Assembly: GCA_016748015.1 (NCBI GenBank)
Contig: JAAOMT010000468.1
Coordinates: 164,998-228,997, forward strand
DNA from: Geosiphon pyriformis
Lineage: Eukaryota > Glomeromycota > Glomeromycetes > Archaeosporales > Geosiphonaceae
Length of the DNA stretch: 64,000 bases
Reading direction: 5' to 3'
The translations under genes were made by a program, and so were the position numbers. Shown one piece after another: positions 58,911 to 64,000 of the stretch. Position 1 is the first letter of the stretch. Each line of letters starts with the position of its first letter. Below the pieces are notes generated by a model. The model was not told the origin of the DNA. It searched no databases and saw only the letters and a list, made by a program, of their open reading frames with translations.

Positions 58911-59582
58911 ATGATCTACATGATCCCTGAAGAAGAAGAACCAATCAGCAGCTGTGCATCGAAATCAGAATTGCTGATTAATCGCGATCCAGACTCCAAT
59001 AATGATGACAAAAACACCAGTTTCAGCTCTGTTCAAAATGGCAATGACAACAAAGACAATCCAAACTCAGATTCAAACTCCGATTTAAACTATGAACAAT
59101 ATATTGCACTACCAGATCTCTCTAAGGAACAAGAGTTGAAATGATATAGTGACAATGGGGAAGATATTATGCCAGAACGTGCGCACAATACTAATGCAGG
59201 ATTTGATCTGAGATATCCGGGAACAGAAGCCATTAAATTGGAACCACATACACGCACCTGCATTGATCTGAAAGTAGCACTAGAAATTCCGACAACAATA
59301 ATGGTTCAATTAGCATCTAAGAGTAGTTTAGTGAAAAGAGGGATTAATATAAGAGGAGGAATAATTGATGTGGGATATGTAGAAAATATCATCACTATGT
59401 TACAAAATGACTCAGAAAAGACCTATATAATAGAGCCCAATGAAAAAATAATACAGACAATATTTCTGCCTCTAGTTAGAGTAGCTCAGTTAGTATCAAT
59501 GTGAAAAAGGGAGGAATTAAGAATAACAGCAAGAGGAATACAGGAATTCAGATCAACGGGTAGAATAGATGTACCAGTTAAT
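58911..59582 (+). pseudogene. B4 dUTPase domain
   Basis: An acidic Asn/Ser spacer then NTNAGFDLRYPGTE (1), ASKSSLVKRGINIRG (2), GGIIDVGYVENIITMLQND (3, Asp and Tyr present), NEKIIQTIFLPL (4) and, after a TGA, ARGIQEFRSTGRIDVPVN (5, FGSTG altered to FRSTG). Length from motif 1 to 5 is about 130 residues, normal for the family. Trp-to-stop at 59141-59143 and TGA at 59502 break it. Confidence 0.87.
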
Positions 59583-61394
59583 ATGGCGGATGAAGAAATT
59601 GTTGGCCAAGGAGAAATTATCTCAACTGGTCAAGCTATTTCCATTCCACCATATAACCAGTACATGCTAACAATAGAAAGGAAGAAAAAAGACCAAACAC
59701 AAATTTTTGAAGCAGAAGCTAGTCTTTGTGAATTAGGAGAAGTTGGACTCATCAATCTCTACATACCAGCCAAAGATTACAGCCACATCAAAATTCCTAT
59801 CTACAATAATACAGGAAATATTATAAAAATACCAGCCAGAACCATTATTGAATACTTAAACACTAAAATGGAAGATCAACCACCAAATCCCATTCCAGAC
59901 TTTCCACAACTTTGTGGATATGTCAATATTACATCACAAACAATATATGGACAAAGTGAATGTTATTTGCTCCAACCAGGACAATTGGAACAAATGAACA
60001 TGGAAAACTCAGATCCACTCCAACGTATGCAACTCAAGATGTTGCTCAACCAGTTTAATGATATCTTTGCCAGTGAAAATAAGTTTGGCCGAACTGACAT
60101 TATTCAGCACCAGATCAAGACTGGAGATACAATGCCAATTAAACAAAGAGCATACAAAGTGCCACCAGTCAGCCATGAGATTATTTGTCAAGAGATAAAC
60201 CGAATGCTTGACAATGGGCTAATTCAGCCATCAATAAGCCCATGGTCATTATCAGTAGTACTCGTTCATAAGAAGAATGGAAAGATCCAATTTTGTGTGG
60301 ACTACAAAAAACTCAATGATGTAACTTGTGAAGTCAGCTATCCAACTTCACGGATACAGGAATTATTCGATGCTTTTGGCGGAAACAAATGGTTCTCAAC
60401 ATTGAACTTAAATAGTGATTACTGGCAAGTAGCCATGGATCCAGCCAACAAAGAGAAGATGGCATTTACCATGAGAGAAGAGAATTTTGAATTTGAAGTA
60501 ATGCCATTCAGTTTAACCAATGTACCAGCCACTTTCCAATGGCTAATAGAAATCATCTATACTGATTTATTGTGGAAATCAGTAGTTGTATACTTGGACA
60601 ACACCAATGTATTCTCAAAAACATTTGATGATCATCTTCATCATCTCCAACAAGTGTTCGAAAGACTAAGAAGAGCAGAGCTAAAGTTAAATGCAACAAA
60701 GTGCTTCTTTGGCAAGACAGAACTAAAATTTTTAAAGCACATAGTCAGCAAAAACAGCATTAAAATGGATCCAGAGAAAATAGAGATAGTAAAGAACTTT
60801 TCAATGCTGACCAATATAACAGAACTGAAATCATTCTTGGGATTTGCCAGCTACTATTGATGTTTTATCAAGAACTTTTCCAAAATAGCACAGCCACTCA
60901 ACCAACTGCAAACCAAGAATACCAAATATAAATGGGCAGAAAATCAACAAGAAGCTTTTGACATTTTGAAAAGAAAGCTCATTCAAGTTCCAGTACTGAT
61001 TTATCCAGATCACAGCAAACTATTCATCATTACCACCGATGCATCTGGCCAAGCATTGGGAGCAGTATTATTTCAGAGAAGACCAGATGGCAGAGAACAT
61101 CCAGTAGCATATGTCAGCAGAAGTTTAATGCCAGCCGAAAAGAACTATGAAACACCAGAACAAAAACACTTAGCAATATACTGGGCAGTTATGAAATGAA
61201 GAAAATACTTGAGCCAGAAGTTTGAAGTATACACAGACCACAAGGGATTAACATTACTCCAAAAACAAGAATTTGGAGATGGAAGGCAGTCAAGATAGAA
61301 AATGGCACTCACACCATACAATTATACTATACATTACAAAAAAGGAAAAGACAATGGAAATGCTGATGGTTTGTTGCAAATAAGACAAATCTAA
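59583..61394 (+). pseudogene. B4 linker, reverse transcriptase and RNase H
   Basis: A 425-codon frame: the linker YIPAKDYSHIKIPIYNNTGN, then FGRTDIIQHQIKTGDTMPIK, ISPWSLSVVLVHKKNGKIQF, FSTLNLNSDYWQVAMDP (motif A Asp lost), VMPFSLTNVPATFQWLIEII, SVVVYLDNTNVFSKTFDDHL (YLDD lost), KLNATKCFFGKTELKFLKHI. RNase H: IITTDASGQALGAVLFQRRP (Asp kept), AEKNYETPEQKHLAIYWAV, FEVYTDHKGLTLL, GNADGLLQIRQI then TAA at 61392-61394. Internal stops at 60858, 61197 and 61296. Confidence 0.92.
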
Positions 61395-61454
61395 GAACAT
61401 TTCAACCCAAAAATATAACAAAACCAGAACAATACCAACGAAAAATAACAAAAA

Positions 61455-62837
61455 ATAAACATATAAAAATATCAACAACTCCAACATTATATAAACACTC
61501 AACAGTTCAAAGAGAATTTATCTCAAATGGAACGAAAAAGGATTAAACAACAATCAAAATATTTTATCACTCACCAAAATATACTTTATCAGAAAAATAG
61601 GAAGAATCCAGATCAGCCAACCAGAGTAATTATAGAGCCAGAGAAAGAGACAATATTATTCAACATGCACTCAAATCCAACAGCCAGACACTTTCACAAA
61701 GAAGCAACCATAGAAAGAACCAGAAAAAGATACTATTGGCTATCAATGTATTCAGACATCATCCAATATGTTCAAAATTGTAACACTTGTCAGCGAAGAG
61801 GAGGAACAAAACCCAGTGAACCATTAAGACCAATCAAAGTGGGACAACCATTTAACTGGATTGGAATTGATTTAGTCGGACCATTAACAATCACCAGCAG
61901 AGGAAACAGATATATAGCAGTAGCCATAGACTATCTCACTAAATGGCCAGAGGCGAAAACAATTCAAAAAGTGGATGCAGAATTCATTGCCAAATTCATT
62001 CATCAAGATTTAATTTGTCGATACAGATGTCCAAAGGAATTATTATTAGACCAAGAAACTCATTTTGTGAACAGAACATTAACAGAATTGAGCCAAAGAT
62101 TCGGAATTAAGAGACCATTATCATCATCATACCATCCACAAACCAACAGATTAGTCAAAAAATTCAACAGAACATTGTGTGAAGCAATTGCCAAACTCAG
62201 CCAAGAAAACCAGGACGAATGGAATTTGTTTATACCATCAGTATTATTTGTTTATCAAACAATGAAACAAGATACTACACAAGCAACACCATTCAAATTA
62301 GTATACAGTAGAACAGCAATATTATCAGTAGAGAGAAAAATTAATACATATCTAGCTGAACCAATAACAGAAGAAAATTTTCAAAAAACATTGCTGAGAA
62401 GAACATATGACTTAATGGAAACATTAGAAAACAAACAAAGAAAAGTAGCTGATAATATTCAAAAGTTACAAGAGAAACAGAAAGAAAGACATGATAGTCA
62501 ATTACTAGACAAGCCAGTTGAATTCAAGATTAGAGACAAAATACTCTTATATCATACCAAAGTGGAAAAACAATAGAGTAGAAAATTCGACCCCAAATGG
62601 GATGGGCCATTTCACATAGAAGAAATTCTAGGAAATGGAGCTTACAAATTAAGACTGAATAACAAAATTTTAACCAAAGCAGCACATAGAAATCGACTGA
62701 AACCATACCACAACATCATACTACCATCTACCAGTAATATTCCACAATTAGGAGTACAAAAAATACTAGTCCAACCAGATAAGATTCTATGATATCTGGA
62801 GCCAATAGTTATTATTGACAACAACACGTTAAATTAA
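61455..62837 (+). pseudogene. B4 integrase in its own ORF
   Basis: The ancestral start ATG AAT has become ATA AAC at 61455; the first good frame runs from 61527. Zinc domain: FNMHSNPTARHFHKEATIE, CNTCQRRGGTKP. Core: FNWIGIDLVGPLTITSRGNR, LLLDQETHFVNRTLTEL, SYHPQTNRLVKKFNRTLCEA (Glu changed to Lys). Linker: RTYDLMETLENKQRKVADNI. GPY/F: KWDGPFHIEEILGNGAYKLR. Stop TAA at 62835-62837. Two in-frame stops (62574, 62790). Confidence 0.88.
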
Positions 62838-62861
62838 TTTAGCAAAAGAATATATAAAGAC

Positions 62862-63521
62862 ATGGTAGACATGACAGGAAATATCAGAAAAATGGAAATT
62901 ACAGACAACATTTACTCACTAGCACAACAACTCTTTCAGTTAATCCAATACCAAGAAATGGAAATTACAATCAATCAACAAACCATTCAATATCAAGATA
63001 CTAGGAAGACATTGCAACTCAGAACACAGAAGAAAACTGAAAATACGGTGGACAAAATCATTGTGAAAGTAAAATTAGCAATAAGAGAGTTGACAAAAGA
63101 AACACTATATCAAGAGTTGACTAAAGAAACTTGGAATTGGTGGATACAACAATTTCCAAGAAACTATTGTTATTTTTACTTGGGACAACACATAAACATC
63201 CAGAATCTATATACAGATAAAACAAAGCAATTATTTAACAAAAAAATACTACAACAATTAGAATATTTTGTGAGAAAGAACAACTTATCCACACAGGCCC
63301 GAGCCATCTACTGAATACATACAGCATTTCAGGATAGACCAGAAATATTACTCAACAAAGCAATGGATATGATTACCAGTAATCAATTGGAAAAAATCAC
63401 CAATGCTCAATTTGATGATTTACAAACCCAAATAACACAAGTAATTCTCAAAAACAAAATCCAGGAAATACTTCAAGAGGGGGAATTAAACAAGTTGGAT
63501 TTCGACGGAGCTCAATATTAA
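62862..63521 (+). pseudogene. B4 ORF3, unknown function
   Basis: 219 codons from ATG (MVDMTGNIRKMEITDNIYSL) to TAA, with one in-frame TGA at 63312 that is TGG in the ancestor. It is the best copy of the family B third ORF and aligns end to end with B3, B2, B5 and B1. Lys/Gln/Glu-rich and probably helical. Conserved core: LTKETWNWWIQQFPRNYCYF, NIQNLYTDKTKQLFNKKILQ, FQDRPEILLN and FDDLQTQITQVILKNKIQEI. No transmembrane segment, signal peptide or known motif. Confidence 0.78.
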
Positions 63522-63534
63522 AAGGAGAGAATAA
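63520..63534 (+). other. Polypurine tract of B4
   Basis: AAAAGGAGAGAATAA sits directly before the 3' LTR, overlapping the ORF3 stop codon. The same tract occurs in B2 and, shortened to A/G-rich runs, in B3. Confidence 0.6.
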
Positions 63535-64000
63535 TGTTACTCATAGAAATATAGAAAATATATTAGCATAATTAGTAGCCAATCAGAAGTAGGCGTAGTA
63601 AAATGGGGAATTCCAAAATTCTTCTCAGGAATTGCAGGATTCCAGGAATTTCAGAATTCCCCGACAAGAAATCACAGGATTTCAGAATTCCAGAATTTCT
63701 CTCAAAGGAATTTCAGGATTCCTGTCGTAAAAAATTGAGGAATTGAGGAATCTCAAATTATGTATATATAGTAGTAAGATTAAAAGCTGAACAGAAAGAT
63801 CTCTCAGTTTAGATTTAATCTAAGTGACATTTCAGTTTCCAATCATCAAATAAATAATTATTCCATATCTCAACCCACTTTTCACTATCAACACTTCATG
63901 TTGATAGTAATTGATACTTAACCATGCTAGAACAATAGCTCTTGATCACGGCTATTGACGAAATACTAACATACCAAATTGCCTTGGCTTATTTTCTCTA
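63535..64000 (+). repeat. B4 3' LTR, cut by the window end
   Basis: TGTTACTCATAG start; array at 63604-63750, TATA box at 63763-63771. About half of the LTR is inside the window. Confidence 0.92.

Larger units (their letters stand above)
54231..64000 (+). mobile_element. Retrotransposon B4 (family B), best preserved copy, runs off the window
   Basis: 5' LTR 54231-55108, complete internal region, 3' LTR from 63535 and cut by the window end. Long frames remain for dUTPase-RT (425 codons), integrase (349 codons) and ORF3. Compared with B1-B3 it has the least AT shift. The two LTRs differ mainly by transitions (ATAGGAAAT versus ATAGAAAAT, for example). Key catalytic residues are lost: protease DSG to NSG, RT motif A FSTLD to FSTLN and YLDD to YLDN, integrase Glu to Lys. 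Confidence 0.93.

Overview
The window looks like a fungal nuclear scaffold, most likely from an AT-rich, transposon-swollen genome such as an arbuscular mycorrhizal fungus (Glomeromycotina). This is inferred from short GT-AG introns of roughly 50-110 bp, very low GC, the gene set, and deep nests of LTR retrotransposons. Nothing in the sequence names the species.

Bases 1-5700 are a compact, conserved gene block: the 3' end of ETF-ubiquinone oxidoreductase (+), a three-exon cystatin/stefin-like gene (-), a four-exon Yippee-family zinc protein (-), a three-exon KGD4/MRPS36-type subunit of 2-oxoglutarate dehydrogenase (+), and a twelve-exon ZZZ3-like SANT plus ZZ-finger chromatin protein (+). I rebuilt the exon structures by hand. 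In the four complete genes the splice phases close and the total lengths are multiples of three.

From about 6 kb to the end, no intact host gene is visible. In order there are: a 279-bp MITE-like element; a decayed hAT DNA transposon (about 7040-11255) split by a solo LTR; and a stack of Ty3/gypsy-like LTR retrotransposons of two related families, here called A and B. B1 (+, very decayed, 11255-28423) is split inside its integrase by full-length A1 (+, 15958-25859). A2 (+, very decayed, 28424-32658) follows. B2 (-, 32659-52600) is split inside its integrase by full-length B3 (-, 34781-44836). After an LTR fragment comes B5 (-, 3' end only), which is interrupted by B4 (+, 54231 to beyond the window end).

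The most interesting content is the shared layout of families A and B. The first ORF reads Gag with a CCHC knuckle, aspartic protease, a novel cysteine-rich region, a dUTPase with all five trimeric dUTPase motifs, reverse transcriptase and RNase H. It ends at a stop found in the same place in every copy. Integrase with a GPY/F module then starts at its own ATG, and a third ORF of 210-240 codons of unknown function lies between integrase and the 3' LTR. The third-ORF proteins of A and B can be aligned by eye. Three insertions have 4-bp target-site duplications. All copies carry mainly C-to-T and G-to-A damage, in several degrees of decay, so no copy seen here is intact.
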